DNA of 64,000 nt from Pseudomonas parafulva NBRC 16636 = DSM 17004 (lineage in GTDB: Bacteria > Pseudomonadota > Gammaproteobacteria > Pseudomonadales > Pseudomonadaceae), in assembly GCF_000730645.1 (NCBI RefSeq), contig NZ_BBIU01000016.1, forward strand, positions 62,001-126,000, given 5' to 3'. Within the stretch, counting starts at the first letter, position 1; each line of letters starts with the position of its first letter. Made by a program: the position numbers and the translations under genes. This document shows positions 1 to 9,238 of this stretch, in pieces. The notes under the pieces are model-generated. The model ran no database searches and was not told the origin of the DNA. It saw only the letters and a program-made list of their open reading frames with translations.

Positions 1-432
1 GGCCGGCACGGTGATGACCGCTTCGGTAACGGTCTCACCGAGGTAGTCTTCGGCGGTCTTCTTCATTTTTTTCAGCACTTCGGCGCTGATCTGCGGCGGC
101 GCCATGTCCTTGCCGCTGGCCTGCACCCAGGCGTCACCGTTGCCGGCCTTGACGATCTTGTAAGGCACCAGCTTGATGTCTTTCTGCACGACGTCTTCTT
201 CGAAGCGACGGCCGATCAGGCGCTTCACTGCGAACAGGGTGTTGTGCGGGTTGGTCACAGCCTGGCGCTTGGCCGACTGACCGACCAGGATTTCGCCGTC
301 GTTGGCGTAGGCAACGATCGATGGGGTGGTACGTGCACCCTCGGCGTTCTCGATGACCTTGACGTTACCGTTTTCCAGTACGGAGACGCACGAGTTGGTG
401 GTCCCCAGGTCGATACCGATGATTTTACCCAT
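1..432 (-). CDS. dnaK: Chaperone protein DnaK, N-terminal 144 codons (runs off left edge)
   Basis: The reading frame starts at the ATG whose first base is 432 and runs off the window, giving 144 codons of the Hsp70 ATPase domain. The N-terminus carries the DnaK phosphate-1 motif ([14 protein letters not shown]) and later the GRRF and TVPA segments typical of bacterial DnaK. The protein is the cytosolic ATP-dependent folding chaperone that works with GrpE and DnaJ. It lies downstream of grpE on the same strand, but has its own sigma32 promoter in the 101-base gap. Identification is secure; only the C-terminal part is missing from view. Confidence 0.98.
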   Translation of the reverse strand, partial: MGKIIGIDLGTTNSCVSVLENGNVKVIENAEGARTTPSIVAYANDGEILVGQSAKRQAVTNPHNTLFAVKRLIGRRFEEDVVQKDIKLVPYKIVKAGNGDAWVQASGKDMAPPQISAEVLKKMKKTAEDYLGETVTEAVITVPA

Positions 433-509
433 GTTGATTCTCCCGAAACTTGAATTTGGTAGCAGCGACTACTTTGGCCAACTGCGGTAATACTTGAAGG
501 CTTGACACC

Positions 510-538
510 TAGATGGGGATGCCCGGACGGATTTCAAG
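510..538 (-). promoter_or_regulatory. sigma32 heat-shock promoter of dnaK
   Basis: On the minus strand CTTGAA (533-538) is followed 14 bases later by CCCCATCTA (510-518), a close match to the sigma32 consensus CTTGAA-N13/14-CCCCATNT. The -35 box overlaps the grpE stop codon (534-536), so dnaK can be induced separately from grpE. Confidence 0.85.
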
Positions 539-1091
539 CCTTTTCGTCGATAGACGGTTGCGCCGCGCTCGGCGCCTTGCTGACCACCACCATGGCAGGG
601 CGCAGCAGGCGGCCGTTCAGCAGGTAACCTTTCTGGAACACGTTCAGCACACTGTTGGGCTCGACATCGCCGCTTTCCTGCATGGCCATTGCCTGATGAT
701 GCTCAGGGTTGAATGGCTGGCCATGCGGGTCGACCGCTTCGAGGTTGTAGCGCTTGAGGGTGTCCTGGAACATCTTTAGCGTCAGCTCGACGCCCTCGCG
801 GATCTGCTTGACGTGCTCGTCTTCGGCGCTGGAGTGAGCCAGGGCCAGCTCCAGGCTGTCGATGACCGGCAACAGGTCGCTGGAGAACTTTTCCAACGCG
901 AACTTGTGGGCTTTTTCCACGTCCTGCTCGGCGCGCCGGCGGATATTCTGCAGTTCGGCAACCGAGCGCAGCGATTGGTCCTTGGCTGCAGCCAGCTGCT
1001 CCTCGAGCTCCAGAACACGGGCGTCGGCAGCGTTGCCTGCACCGGTTTCCTCGACGTTAAGGTCTTTCTCGTTCAGCTGCTCATCAGCCAT
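534..1091 (-). CDS. grpE: Nucleotide exchange factor GrpE
   Basis: This 185-residue protein is the DnaK nucleotide exchange factor. The start was placed at [10 protein letters not shown] (1091) rather than the longer frame at 1109, because an AGGAGA ribosome site lies just upstream and the family starts with an acidic, poorly ordered tail. Visible signatures are the long helical segment (residues about 30-75, [20 protein letters not shown]) and the C-terminal beta domain with [13 protein letters not shown] and [14 protein letters not shown]. It sits upstream of dnaK and downstream of a sigma32 promoter, the usual heat-shock arrangement in gamma-proteobacteria. Confidence 0.97.
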   Translation of the reverse strand: MADEQLNEKDLNVEETGAGNAADARVLELEEQLAAAKDQSLRSVAELQNIRRRAEQDVEKAHKFALEKFSSDLLPVIDSLELALAHSSAEDEHVKQIREGVELTLKMFQDTLKRYNLEAVDPHGQPFNPEHHQAMAMQESGDVEPNSVLNVFQKGYLLNGRLLRPAMVVVSKAPSAAQPSIDEKA

Positions 1092-1148
1092 GGGGTCTCT
1101 CCTGCGCAATTTTGGGGACTGCGAGCCAGGCTCGCCGGTGATGTCGCC

Positions 1149-1177
1149 TATATGGGGCCGGAAAAAACAGCTTCAAG
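1149..1177 (-). promoter_or_regulatory. sigma32 heat-shock promoter of grpE
   Basis: Minus-strand CTTGAA (1172-1177) is separated by 14 bases from CCCCATATA (1149-1157). This near-consensus sigma32 promoter lies about 58 bases before the grpE start. Confidence 0.9.
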
Positions 1178-1244
1178 GGCCAGGCGGCGTTTTTGCCTAA
1201 CGGGCAAAATCTGCCGAAGGGCATTGGCAGACCCAAAAAAACTA

Positions 1245-1260
1245 CTGTATAAATAACCAG
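1245..1260 (+). promoter_or_regulatory. LexA (SOS) box upstream of recN
   Basis: CTGTATAAATAACCAG fits the CTG-N10-CAG LexA operator with an AT-rich core. It ends 24 bases before the recN start, where LexA binding would block transcription; recN is a classic SOS gene. Confidence 0.85.
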
Positions 1261-1284
1261 ACATGACTTTCGGGAGCTGCCCTC

Positions 1285-2958
1285 ATGCTGGTGCACCTGT
1301 CCATTCACAACTACGCCATCGTCGAACACCTTGACCTGGAAATCGCCCGCGGCATGTCCGTGATCACGGGTGAAACCGGTGCGGGCAAGTCGATCATGCT
1401 CGATGCCCTGGGCCTGGCCCTGGGCGACCGCGCCGACAGTGGCGTGGTGCGCCCTGGCACCGACAAGGCAGACATCCTCGCCACCTTCGATTTGGTGGAC
1501 ATCCCCGAGGCCCACACCTGGCTGGCCGACCGCGACCTGGCCACCGACGGCCTCTGCATCCTGCGCCGGGTCATCACCGCCGAAGGCCGCAGCCGTGGCT
1601 ACATCAACGGCACGCCCTGCCCGCTCGGCGACCTCAAGGCACTGGGCGAGCTGCTCATCGACATCCACAGCCAGCACGAGCACCAGTCGCTTTTGAAGGC
1701 CGACACCCATCGCCGGCTGCTGGACGAGTATGCCGGCGCCGTCGACCTGGCCCGTCAGGTTCAACTGGCCGCCAAACGCTGGAACCAGACGCGCCTGGAG
1801 CTGGAGCGGCTGTCCAACTCCGGCGACGAGCAGCGTGCCCGGCACCAGCTGCTCAGTTACCAGCTCGAAGAGCTGGACAACCTGGGCCTGGGCGAAAACG
1901 AGCTGGAGCACTTGGAGCAGGAGCACAAGAACCTGACCAGCGCCGAAGCCCTGTTCGGCATCTGCCGCCAGGTCATCGAGCAGTGCAGTGAGAGTGACTC
2001 GGGCAACGTACTCGGCGCCCTCACCTCCAGCCTCAACCGGCTGGGTGCTGCCAGCAATGCCCCCAAGGCGTTGACAGAGGCTGCCAACCTGATCGCCAGC
2101 GCGCAGATACAGGTAGAGGAAGCCGTAGGCGAGCTCAACCGCTTCCTGGACAACTTCGACGCCGACCCCATGCGCCTGCAGGCGCTGGAAGAGCGCCTGG
2201 ACACCATCTACACCCTCGCGCGCAAGCACCGGGTTCACCCCACCGAATTGCCACACCTGCAACAGCAGTTGATGGAAGAGCTCGAGGGCCTGAATGCCAG
2301 CGATGAGTCGGTCGAGCGCCTGGGTGATGAGCTCGCTGCGTTTGCCCAGCACTATAAAGAGAAGGCGCATGAGCTGAGCGGGCTACGGCAGCATGCCGCC
2401 AAGCAGTTGGCGGTGGCGGTCGAGCAGGAAATTCAGCGCCTGGGCATGCCGGGTGGGCGTTTCTGCATCGAGCTCACGCCCAATGAGGGCAGCGAGCTGT
2501 CGCCACACGGGCTGGAGCAGATCGAACTGCTGGTCAGCGCCAACCCCGGGCAACCGCTCAAGGGCTTGGCCAAGGTTGCCTCTGGCGGTGAACTGTCCCG
2601 AATCAGCCTGGCGATACAGGTGATCACCGCCCAGACCTCGCGTATCCCCACGTTGGTGTTCGACGAAGTTGACGTCGGCATCGGCGGGCCTACCGCAGAA
2701 ATCGTCGGCCAGTTGCTGCGTCGGCTGGGCGAACGCGGCCAGGTCCTCACCGTCACGCACCTGCCCCAGGTTGCGGCGCAAGGCCATCATCACCTGTTCG
2801 TGCACAAGGTGCGCCACAGCGACACTACCCATACCGCCGTGGCCAGCCTCGGCAAGCGCGAACGGGTCGAGGAAGTGGCGCGCATGCTGGGCGGCATCGA
2901 CCTGACCAAAGAGTCCCTGGCCCATGCGCGCAAGATGGTGGTGAGCGGTAAGGCCTGA
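1285..2958 (+). CDS. recN: DNA repair protein RecN
   Basis: This 557-residue SMC-like ATPase of normal length acts in double-strand break repair. The N-terminal half shows Walker A GETGAGKS at residues 29-36. The middle is coiled coil, and the C-terminal half carries the ABC signature VASGGELSRISLAIQ followed by Walker B LVFDEVDVGIGG and the TVTHLPQVAA segment. A LexA box lies just upstream, so SOS induction is expected. The gene is convergent with fur; a short hairpin separates the two. Confidence 0.98.
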   Translation: MLVHLSIHNYAIVEHLDLEIARGMSVITGETGAGKSIMLDALGLALGDRADSGVVRPGTDKADILATFDLVDIPEAHTWLADRDLATDGLCILRRVITAEGRSRGYINGTPCPLGDLKALGELLIDIHSQHEHQSLLKADTHRRLLDEYAGAVDLARQVQLAAKRWNQTRLELERLSNSGDEQRARHQLLSYQLEELDNLGLGENELEHLEQEHKNLTSAEALFGICRQVIEQCSESDSGNVLGALTSSLNRLGAASNAPKALTEAANLIASAQIQVEEAVGELNRFLDNFDADPMRLQALEERLDTIYTLARKHRVHPTELPHLQQQLMEELEGLNASDESVERLGDELAAFAQHYKEKAHELSGLRQHAAKQLAVAVEQEIQRLGMPGGRFCIELTPNEGSELSPHGLEQIELLVSANPGQPLKGLAKVASGGELSRISLAIQVITAQTSRIPTLVFDEVDVGIGGPTAEIVGQLLRRLGERGQVLTVTHLPQVAAQGHHHLFVHKVRHSDTTHTAVASLGKRERVEEVARMLGGIDLTKESLAHARKMVVSGKA

Positions 2959-2994
2959 TCCGCCGCTCCCTATCATGAGCGCAGCCATAAAGCA

Positions 2995-3020
2995 CAAAGG
3001 CGACCCTAAGGCCGCCTTTG
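2995..3020. terminator. Hairpin between convergent recN and fur
   Basis: CAAAGGCG (2995-3002) pairs with CGCCTTTG (3013-3020). It sits between the two stop codons and could end transcription from either side; there is no strong T tract, so its strength is uncertain. Confidence 0.6.
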
Positions 3021-3041
3021 TCGTCTGCACGCTAAGAATCG

Positions 3042-3446
3042 TTACTTTTTCTTACGCACATACAGGACCAGATTGTGGTCCACCAGCTCGTAACCATGCT
3101 CGGCAACGATTTCACGCTGGCGCTTCTCGATTTCGGCATCCATGAACTCGATGACCTCGCTGGTCTCCACGTTGACCATATGGTCGTGGTGACCGCCATC
3201 TGCCAGTTCAAACACCGCATGACCGCCGTCGAAGTTGTGGCGAACCACCAGACCTGCTGCTTCGAACTGGGTCAGAACACGGTAGACAGTGGCAAGGCCT
3301 ACGTCTTCGCCCGCTTCCATCAGGGCCTTGTATACGTCCTCGGCACTCATGTGGCGCTGCTCGGCAGAGTCGAGCATCTGGAGGATCTTGACTCGAGGCA
3401 GGGTCACCTTGAGACCGGCTTTGCGCAATTCGCTATTTTCAACCAT
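3042..3446 (-). CDS. fur: Ferric uptake regulator Fur
   Basis: This 134-residue iron-responsive repressor acts as a dimer at Fur boxes. The start was placed at MVENSELRKA (3446) because the longer frame begins with sequence unlike the family. The N-terminal winged helix contains GLATVYRVLTQFEAAGLV as recognition region. The metal sites are visible in the HHDHMV segment and in the conserved glutamates and histidines around it. It is divergent from bamE, an arrangement conserved in Pseudomonas. Confidence 0.97.
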   Translation of the reverse strand: MVENSELRKAGLKVTLPRVKILQMLDSAEQRHMSAEDVYKALMEAGEDVGLATVYRVLTQFEAAGLVVRHNFDGGHAVFELADGGHHDHMVNVETSEVIEFMDAEIEKRQREIVAEHGYELVDHNLVLYVRKKK

Positions 3447-3543
3447 GGTCAGCTTTCTCGCCGATGCTGCTTCGCAGCTTCTCTTAATACGGGTATGATC
3501 GGGGTTTACGTTGTCCAGCCAAGATAGTGGAAGTCGCCCACCG

Positions 3544-4071
3544 ATGCAAAACACCAAGCTCTTGCTAACCAGCCTCACCTTCGTGGGACTGCTCGCACTC
3601 GCCGGTTGCTCGTTTCCCGGGGTTTACAAAATCGACATCCAGCAGGGCAATGTCGTCACGCAGGACATGATAGACCAATTGCGTCCGGGAATGACCCGAC
3701 GGCAAGTGCGGTTTATCATGGGCAACCCCCTGATCCAGGATACCTTCCACACCAACCGGTGGGATTACCTCTACAGCCTTCAGCCCGGTGGCGGTCAACG
3801 CCAGCAGGAACGCATGAGCGTGTTCTTCAACGAGAACGACCAATTGGTCAACCTGTCCGGCGACTTCATGCCAGGTGTCAGCCGCGACCAGGAAATTCTC
3901 GGGGGCAGCAGCAACACCACTGTCAGCCCTGGCGAACAAGGTCAGCAGCCGGCCACCCAGCCTGCAGAAACCCCGGCCAAGCCAGGCTCGGTCGAAGAGT
4001 CCATCCAGCGCGAAATCGATACCATCGAAACCACGCCAGTGCCGACCCCGGCCCCGCTCGAAACCCGCTAA
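3544..4071 (+). CDS. bamE: Outer-membrane assembly lipoprotein BamE (OmlA/SmpA)
   Basis: This 175-residue lipoprotein is part of the BAM complex that inserts beta-barrel proteins in the outer membrane. The start at 3544 ([10 protein letters not shown]) gives a clean lipoprotein signal with lipobox LALAGC, Cys22. The BamE domain follows with [20 protein letters not shown] and the [20 protein letters not shown] core. The C-terminal 60 residues are a Pro/Glu/Thr-rich extension. It is divergent from fur, and a possible -10 TATGAT lies at 3494-3499. A strong terminator follows. Confidence 0.96.
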   Translation: MQNTKLLLTSLTFVGLLALAGCSFPGVYKIDIQQGNVVTQDMIDQLRPGMTRRQVRFIMGNPLIQDTFHTNRWDYLYSLQPGGGQRQQERMSVFFNENDQLVNLSGDFMPGVSRDQEILGGSSNTTVSPGEQGQQPATQPAETPAKPGSVEESIQREIDTIETTPVPTPAPLETR

Positions 4072-4085
4072 GGGCTCGCAGCCAC

Positions 4086-4115
4086 AAAAAAGCCCGGACA
4101 CTGTCCGGGCTTTTT
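4086..4115. terminator. Bidirectional rho-independent terminator between bamE and ratA
   Basis: AGCCCGGACA and TGTCCGGGCT form a ten-pair stem with a very short loop, flanked by A-run and T-run. It can serve both convergent genes. Confidence 0.9.
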
Positions 4116-4131
4116 AATGCCTGACGAACCG

Positions 4132-4566
4132 TCAGCCGTACAACTGCTTGGCCCGCTGGCAAAACGCGTCCACCAAGGTGTTGGCGGCCTGATTGAACAA
4201 CGGGCCCAACGTGGCGCGCACGATCGGCCCTGCATAGTCGAACGACAGGTCCAGGCTGATCTTGCAGGCTTTTTCGCCCAAGGCCTTGAACACCCACACA
4301 CCATGCAACTGGGTGAACGGCCCCTCCTCCAGGTTCATCTCGATGGACTGCCCAGGCACCAGCACATTGCGCGTGACAAAGTGCTGGCTGATACCACCCT
4401 TGGCCACTTCGAGCTTGGCACGCATGTGGGTTTCGCTGGCTTCGAGCACCGTCGAATCGGAACACCAAGGCAGGAATTCCGGGTAGCTGGCCACATCGTT
4501 TACCAGGTCGTACAGCGCCTGGGCGGGGTATGGCAGCAGGGCGGAGCGTTGAATATGGGTAGTCAT
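4132..4566 (-). CDS. ratA: RatA-like START-domain protein (ribosome association toxin / coenzyme Q-binding family)
   Basis: This 144-residue protein belongs to the polyketide cyclase/START family that includes E. coli RatA and yeast Coq10. The start at 4566 ([10 protein letters not shown]) removes a non-conserved extension. Family features include the [23 protein letters not shown] opening, a hydrophobic beta-grip and the C-terminal helix [20 protein letters not shown]. It is divergent from smpB, as in other gamma-proteobacteria. Whether it blocks ribosome subunit joining or helps ubiquinone function here cannot be told from sequence. Confidence 0.9.
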   Translation of the reverse strand: MTTHIQRSALLPYPAQALYDLVNDVASYPEFLPWCSDSTVLEASETHMRAKLEVAKGGISQHFVTRNVLVPGQSIEMNLEEGPFTQLHGVWVFKALGEKACKISLDLSFDYAGPIVRATLGPLFNQAANTLVDAFCQRAKQLYG

Positions 4567-4715
4567 CCAGGCGTCACTTCCAAGGCTGGGTGGCGGTGCT
4601 TGAGCAGCATGCCGAAAACAGGTTCTGTACCTATGACAGTGTTTGCATTGTCCGGTATTCATTCCAGTGGCTCAAGCACACTGAAATCCCATGGCGGATC
4701 ACCCACGGACTTGCC

Positions 4716-4721
4716 TATAAT
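4716..4721 (+). promoter_or_regulatory. Consensus -10 box unusually close to the smpB start
   Basis: TATAAT at 4716-4721 ends nine bases before the smpB ATG. Transcription would begin near the A of the start codon. No Shine-Dalgarno sequence is present in the gap and no good -35 is seen at the right spacing. Confidence 0.55.
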
Positions 4722-4730
4722 GCGGCCCCT

Positions 4731-5213
4731 ATGGCTAAGCAAAAAAAACATCCGACCGGGACCATCGCGCAAAACAAGAAAGCGCGACACGATTACTTCA
4801 TCGAACACAAGTTCGAGGCCGGGCTGGTCCTGTCCGGCTGGGAAGTAAAAAGCCTGCGGGCCGGCAAGGCACACCTGACCGACAGCTACGTGCTGCTCAA
4901 GGACGGTGAAGCCTGGCTGTTCGGCAGCCACATCACCCCGCTGACCACCGCCAGCACCCACGTCATTGCCGACCCTATTCGCTCGCGCAAGCTGCTGCTC
5001 AACAAGCGAGAACTGGAGCGCGTCGAAGCCGCCGTGGCGCAAAAGGGTTACACCTGCGTGGCGCTGGCGCTGTACTGGAGCAAGCACCTGATCAAGTGCG
5101 AAATCGCACTGGGCAAGGGCAAGAAGGAATACGACAAGCGCGATACGGTGCGCGAACGTGATTCCAACCGCGAGCTGCAGCGCGCCGTGCGGAACAAGGG
5201 CAAGGAAGACTAG
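4731..5213 (+). CDS. smpB: SsrA-binding protein SmpB
   Basis: This 160-residue protein binds tmRNA and brings it to stalled ribosomes; the tmRNA gene is in this same window at 23,312. The start was set at [20 protein letters not shown] (4731), the conserved N-terminus of Pseudomonas SmpB, rather than the longer frame from 4590. Other signatures are [25 protein letters not shown] and the basic C-terminal tail ([18 protein letters not shown]) that enters the mRNA channel. No ribosome site precedes the start and a -10 hexamer sits nine bases upstream. Confidence 0.97.
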   Translation: MAKQKKHPTGTIAQNKKARHDYFIEHKFEAGLVLSGWEVKSLRAGKAHLTDSYVLLKDGEAWLFGSHITPLTTASTHVIADPIRSRKLLLNKRELERVEAAVAQKGYTCVALALYWSKHLIKCEIALGKGKKEYDKRDTVRERDSNRELQRAVRNKGKED

Positions 5214-5224
5214 CCCTACCCGCC

Positions 5225-5246
5225 CATTCGCGGGTAACCGCGAATG
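5225..5246. terminator. Perfect hairpin between convergent smpB and lldR
   Basis: CATTCGCGG and CCGCGAATG form a nine-pair stem around GTAA. It lacks a T tract but sits in the 51-base gap between convergent genes. Confidence 0.55.
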
Positions 5247-5264
5247 CACGAGCCGCAGCGTGGC

Positions 5265-6035
5265 CTAGCGCCCACTGCGCCGCTCGGCCCTGGCCACCCG
5301 CTGGGCTTCCTGATGCGCCTCTTCCAGCACTTCCTGCACATACAGAATGTGCCGGCTGGACACCTCACGCGCATCGTCCGCCCTGCCTTCGACAATCGCC
5401 CGGTACAACTCGCGGTGCTGACTGATCAGCATGTCGCGGGTTTCGCTACGTTGCTGGTACATGCCGCCGATATTGGTGACCACATTGCGCTTGAGCAAAT
5501 CGAACAGCCCACGGATGGTGTGCAGCAGCACCGCGTTATGGCTGGCCTCGGCAATGGCCAGGTGAAAGCGCGCATCGGCTGCGCCCTCCTCGGCGCGGGT
5601 GACTTCACCCACCCGCGTGTAGCAATCCTGCAGCACATCGAACGCCGCCTTCAGCCGCTCACGGTCAGGCTCGGTGGCGCGCTGGGCCGCATAGTAGGCG
5701 CATGACGCTTCCAGCGTATGCCGGAACTCCAGCAGGTCGCGCTGGGCTTCAGGGCTGTGTTCAAGCAACTGCAGCAGCGGGTCGCTGAAGGTAGACCCCA
5801 AGGTTTCGGCCACGTAGTTACCACCGCCCTGCCGGCTGATCAGCAGCCCTTTGGCCACCAGCTTCTGGATCGCTTCACGCAGTGACGGGCGCGATACACC
5901 GAACTGCTCGGCCAGGGCGCGCTCGGCTGGCAACCGCTGCCCCGAGGTCAGCGTACCTTCCAGAATCATCCCTTCCAACCGATCGACGATGTCGTCGGAC
6001 AGGCGCCGCTGGCGGACCTGATCAAAAACCATCAC
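5265..6035 (-). CDS. lldR: GntR/FadR-family regulator of lactate utilisation, LldR
   Basis: This 256-residue regulator has an N-terminal winged helix (DDIVDRLEGMILEGTLTSGQ, then ERALAEQFGVSRPSLREAIQ) and a helical FCD ligand-binding domain from about residue 90 with the metal-binding pattern FHLAIAEASHN and SQHRELYRAI. It is divergent from lldP-lldD-dld. In E. coli and other pseudomonads LldR represses this operon and lactate relieves it. A perfect LldR-type palindrome lies before lldP. Either of two adjacent Met codons could be the start. Confidence 0.93.
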   Translation of the reverse strand: MMVFDQVRQRRLSDDIVDRLEGMILEGTLTSGQRLPAERALAEQFGVSRPSLREAIQKLVAKGLLISRQGGGNYVAETLGSTFSDPLLQLLEHSPEAQRDLLEFRHTLEASCAYYAAQRATEPDRERLKAAFDVLQDCYTRVGEVTRAEEGAADARFHLAIAEASHNAVLLHTIRGLFDLLKRNVVTNIGGMYQQRSETRDMLISQHRELYRAIVEGRADDAREVSSRHILYVQEVLEEAHQEAQRVARAERRSGR

Positions 6036-6224
6036 ATGCTCTCCACAAACCCCGGCAGAAATCCGGGGCCCCTATTCTCGCCGATCCACACCGGGCAAAC
6101 ACCCACCAACAGCGGTTTTCTGCGCCGGATCAACAGCCCGCTCATCGGCACTCGACCAAAGTTTTGCATCGGACAAATTGACACACCCCTGAGCACGCTT
6201 TTAACCTAGCGACCAGCCGTTGTA

Positions 6225-6241
6225 AATTGGTATTACCAATT
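6225..6241. promoter_or_regulatory. LldR operator palindrome
   Basis: AATTGGTA-T-TACCAATT is a perfect inverted repeat 45 bases before lldP. It matches the TTGGT/ACCAA form known for LldR/PdhR-type GntR regulators, so it is the likely LldR repressor site in the lldR-lldP gap. Confidence 0.85.
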
Positions 6242-6286
6242 AACCAAGGCCAGTGCAAAACCAACAACAATTAGGGGCCACCCCAT

Positions 6287-7957
6287 ATGCAAACCTGGCA
6301 ACAAATCTACAGCCCGCTGGGCAGTCTTGGCTTGTCCGCACTGGCGGCGGTCATCCCGATCGTATTCTTCTTCCTTGCCCTGGCCGTTTTCCGCCTCAAA
6401 GGCCACGTGGCCGGCAGCATCACACTCGCACTGTCGATCCTGGTGGCGATCTTCGCCTTCCACATGCCCGTCGACATGGCCCTGGCTGCTGCGGGCTATG
6501 GCTTCCTCTACGGCCTCTGGCCGATTGCCTGGATCATCGTTGCCGCGGTGTTCCTGTACAAACTCACGGTCAAGAGCGGCCAGTTCGAAGTGATCCGCAG
6601 CTCGGTGCTGTCGATCACCGACGACCAGCGCCTGCAGGTGCTGCTGATCGGCTTCTGCTTCGGGGCCTTTCTCGAGGGCGCGGCGGGCTTCGGCGCACCG
6701 GTGGCCATCACGGCCGCCCTGCTGGTGGGCCTGGGTTTCAACCCGCTGTACGCCGCCGGCCTGTGCCTGATCGCCAACACCGCACCCGTAGCGTTCGGCG
6801 CCCTGGGTATCCCGATTATCGTGGCCGGGCAGGTCACCGGCATCGACGCCTTCCATATCGGCGCCATGACCGGCCGCCAACTGCCACTGCTGTCGCTGTT
6901 CGTACCGTTCTGGCTGGTGTTCATGATGGATGGCCTGCGCGGCGTCAAGGAAACCTGGCCTGCCGCCCTGGTGGCCGGCCTGAGCTTCGCCGTTACCCAG
7001 TACTTCACCTCCAACTTCATTGGCCCCGAACTGCCGGACATCACCTCGGCCCTGGCCAGCCTGATCGCCCTGACCCTGTTCCTGAAGGTATGGCAACCCA
7101 AACGCGCAATGGTCCAGGCAGATGGCAGCGTTGGCGCTGCCGTGGTGCAGTCCACCGGCAGCCAGCCAAGCCCTTACAGCCTGGGCGAAATCTTCAAGGC
7201 CTGGTCGCCGTTCCTGATCCTTACCGTGCTGGTCACGATCTGGACCCTGAAGCCGTTCAAGGCGGCGTTCGCACCGGGCGGCGCGATGTACAACTTCGTA
7301 TTCAACTTCGCCATCCCGCACCTTGACCAGCTGGTGATCAAGACCGCGCCCATCGTGGCAGCCGCCACGCCCATGCCAGCGGTGTTCAAGCTCGACCCGA
7401 TTTCGGCCACCGGCACGGCGATCTTCCTGTCTGCGCTGATCTCCATGGCGGTATTGAAGATCAACCTGAGAACTGGTCTTACCACTTTCAAGGAAACCTT
7501 GTGGGAGCTGCGCTGGCCGATCCTGTCCATCGGCATGGTGCTGGCCTTCGCCTTCGTCACCAACTATTCGGGCATGTCGTCGACCATGGCCCTGGTACTG
7601 GCCGGTACTGGCGCAGCGTTCCCGTTCTTCTCGCCGTTCCTGGGCTGGCTGGGCGTCTTCCTGACCGGCTCGGACACCTCGTCCAATGCCCTGTTCAGCT
7701 CGCTGCAGGCCACCACCGCGCACCAGATCGGGGTCAACGACACGCTGCTGGTGGCCGCCAACACCAGCGGCGGCGTGACCGGCAAGATGATCTCGCCACA
7801 GTCCATCGCCGTGGCCTGCGCCGCCACCGGCCTGGTAGGCAAGGAGTCCGACCTGTTCCGCTTCACCGTCAAGCACAGCCTGTTCTTCGCCACTATCGTC
7901 GGCCTGATCACCCTGGTGCAGGCCTACTGGCTGACCGGCATGCTGGTTCATCACTAA
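6287..7957 (+). CDS. lldP: L-lactate permease LldP
   Basis: This 556-residue inner-membrane transporter of the LctP family imports lactate (and often glycolate) with protons. It contains about twelve hydrophobic segments; the [21 protein letters not shown] stretch near residues 125-146 and the [14 protein letters not shown] and [17 protein letters not shown] motifs near the C-terminus are family hallmarks. It is first in an operon with lldD and dld, downstream of the LldR operator. Confidence 0.97.
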   Translation: MQTWQQIYSPLGSLGLSALAAVIPIVFFFLALAVFRLKGHVAGSITLALSILVAIFAFHMPVDMALAAAGYGFLYGLWPIAWIIVAAVFLYKLTVKSGQFEVIRSSVLSITDDQRLQVLLIGFCFGAFLEGAAGFGAPVAITAALLVGLGFNPLYAAGLCLIANTAPVAFGALGIPIIVAGQVTGIDAFHIGAMTGRQLPLLSLFVPFWLVFMMDGLRGVKETWPAALVAGLSFAVTQYFTSNFIGPELPDITSALASLIALTLFLKVWQPKRAMVQADGSVGAAVVQSTGSQPSPYSLGEIFKAWSPFLILTVLVTIWTLKPFKAAFAPGGAMYNFVFNFAIPHLDQLVIKTAPIVAAATPMPAVFKLDPISATGTAIFLSALISMAVLKINLRTGLTTFKETLWELRWPILSIGMVLAFAFVTNYSGMSSTMALVLAGTGAAFPFFSPFLGWLGVFLTGSDTSSNALFSSLQATTAHQIGVNDTLLVAANTSGGVTGKMISPQSIAVACAATGLVGKESDLFRFTVKHSLFFATIVGLITLVQAYWLTGMLVHH

Positions 7958-8019
7958 AGTGAAAGGGGCCGGGCGCCTGGTGCGCCCGGCAAACCTCACA
8001 AGCCACGCTGCGAGAGCCC

Positions 8020-9165
8020 ATGATCATTTCTGCCTCTACCGACTACCGCGCCGCCGCGCAACGCAAGCTGCCGCCGTTTCTGTTCCACTATGCCGACGGC
8101 GGCGCCTACGCCGAGCACACCCTGCGCCACAACGTTTCGGACCTGGCCAGCATTGCTTTGCGTCAACGCGTGCTGAAGAACATGTCCGAACTCAGCCTGC
8201 AAACCGAGCTGTTCGGTGAAACCCTGAGCATGCCCGTGGCCTTGGCCCCGGTCGGGCTCACCGGCATGTACGCTCGCCGTGGCGAAGTGCAGGCTGCCCG
8301 CGCCGCAGCGGCCCACGGCATTCCGTTCACGATGTCCACGGTGTCGGTGTGCCCGATCGAAGAAGTGGCCCCGGCCATCGACCGGCCCATGTGGTTCCAG
8401 CTGTATGTACTCAAGGACCGTGGCTTCATGCGCAACGCCCTGGAGCGTGCCAAGGCCGCTGGCGTGCGCACCTTGGTGTTCACCGTCGACATGCCCACCC
8501 CCGGCGCCCGCTACCGCGATGCCCATTCGGGCATGAGCGGCAGAAACGGCCCGCTGCGCCGCGTGCTGCAAGCCATGACCCACCCCGAATGGGCATGGGA
8601 CGTCGGCGTGATGGGCCGCCCGCACGACCTGGGCAACATCTCTGCCTACCGTGGCAACCCAACAGGTCTGGCCGACTACATCGGCTGGCTGGCCAACAAC
8701 TTCGACCCGTCCATTTCCTGGCGTGACCTGGAATGGATCCGCGAATTCTGGGACGGCCCGATGATCATCAAGGGCATCCTGGACGCCGACGATGCGCGCG
8801 ACGCAGTCAAGTTCGGTGCCGATGGCATCGTGGTCTCCAACCACGGCGGCCGCCAGCTTGATGGCGTGCTGTCCAGCGCCCGTGCGCTGCCGGCCATCGC
8901 CGACGCCGTGAAAGGTGACCTGAAGATCCTGGCCGATTCGGGCATCCGCAGTGGCCTGGACGTGGTGCGCATGATCGCCCTGGGCGCCGACACCGTGCTG
9001 ATCGGCCGCGCCTTCCTTTATGCACTGGCCGTGCACGGCCAGGCCGGGGTGAAGAACCTGCTGGAGCTGTTCGAGAAGGAAATGCGCGTCGCCATGGTGC
9101 TGACCGGTACCAAGTCCATCAGCGAGATCACCCGCGACTCGCTGGTGCGCGAACTGGGCGCCTGA
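8020..9165 (+). CDS. lldD: L-lactate dehydrogenase (FMN-dependent, quinone-linked) LldD
   Basis: This 381-residue enzyme of the alpha-hydroxyacid oxidase family oxidises L-lactate to pyruvate at the inner membrane and feeds electrons to quinone. The FMN-binding TIM barrel is complete: [18 protein letters not shown] near the start, [14 protein letters not shown] in the middle, and the active-site segment [12 protein letters not shown] with the catalytic His followed by the flavin-phosphate loop [15 protein letters not shown]. Its length equals the E. coli enzyme. It lies 62 bases after lldP. Confidence 0.97.
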   Translation: MIISASTDYRAAAQRKLPPFLFHYADGGAYAEHTLRHNVSDLASIALRQRVLKNMSELSLQTELFGETLSMPVALAPVGLTGMYARRGEVQAARAAAAHGIPFTMSTVSVCPIEEVAPAIDRPMWFQLYVLKDRGFMRNALERAKAAGVRTLVFTVDMPTPGARYRDAHSGMSGRNGPLRRVLQAMTHPEWAWDVGVMGRPHDLGNISAYRGNPTGLADYIGWLANNFDPSISWRDLEWIREFWDGPMIIKGILDADDARDAVKFGADGIVVSNHGGRQLDGVLSSARALPAIADAVKGDLKILADSGIRSGLDVVRMIALGADTVLIGRAFLYALAVHGQAGVKNLLELFEKEMRVAMVLTGTKSISEITRDSLVRELGA

Positions 9166-9238
9166 GCGCCTGCCGACACACCGCCTGAATACCGGGGCAC
9201 GCGGCGCACCCGATGCCGCGGCCCCGCGAGGAGACTGC

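Noticed and set aside
1084..2370. 428-codon minus-strand frame opposite recN
   Set aside because: It lies inside recN, which has clear motifs; the long open frame is a by-product of high GC.
6233..7999. 588-codon minus-strand frame opposite lldP
   Set aside because: Gln/Gly/His/Arg-rich antisense translation of a membrane transporter gene; no motif or ribosome site.
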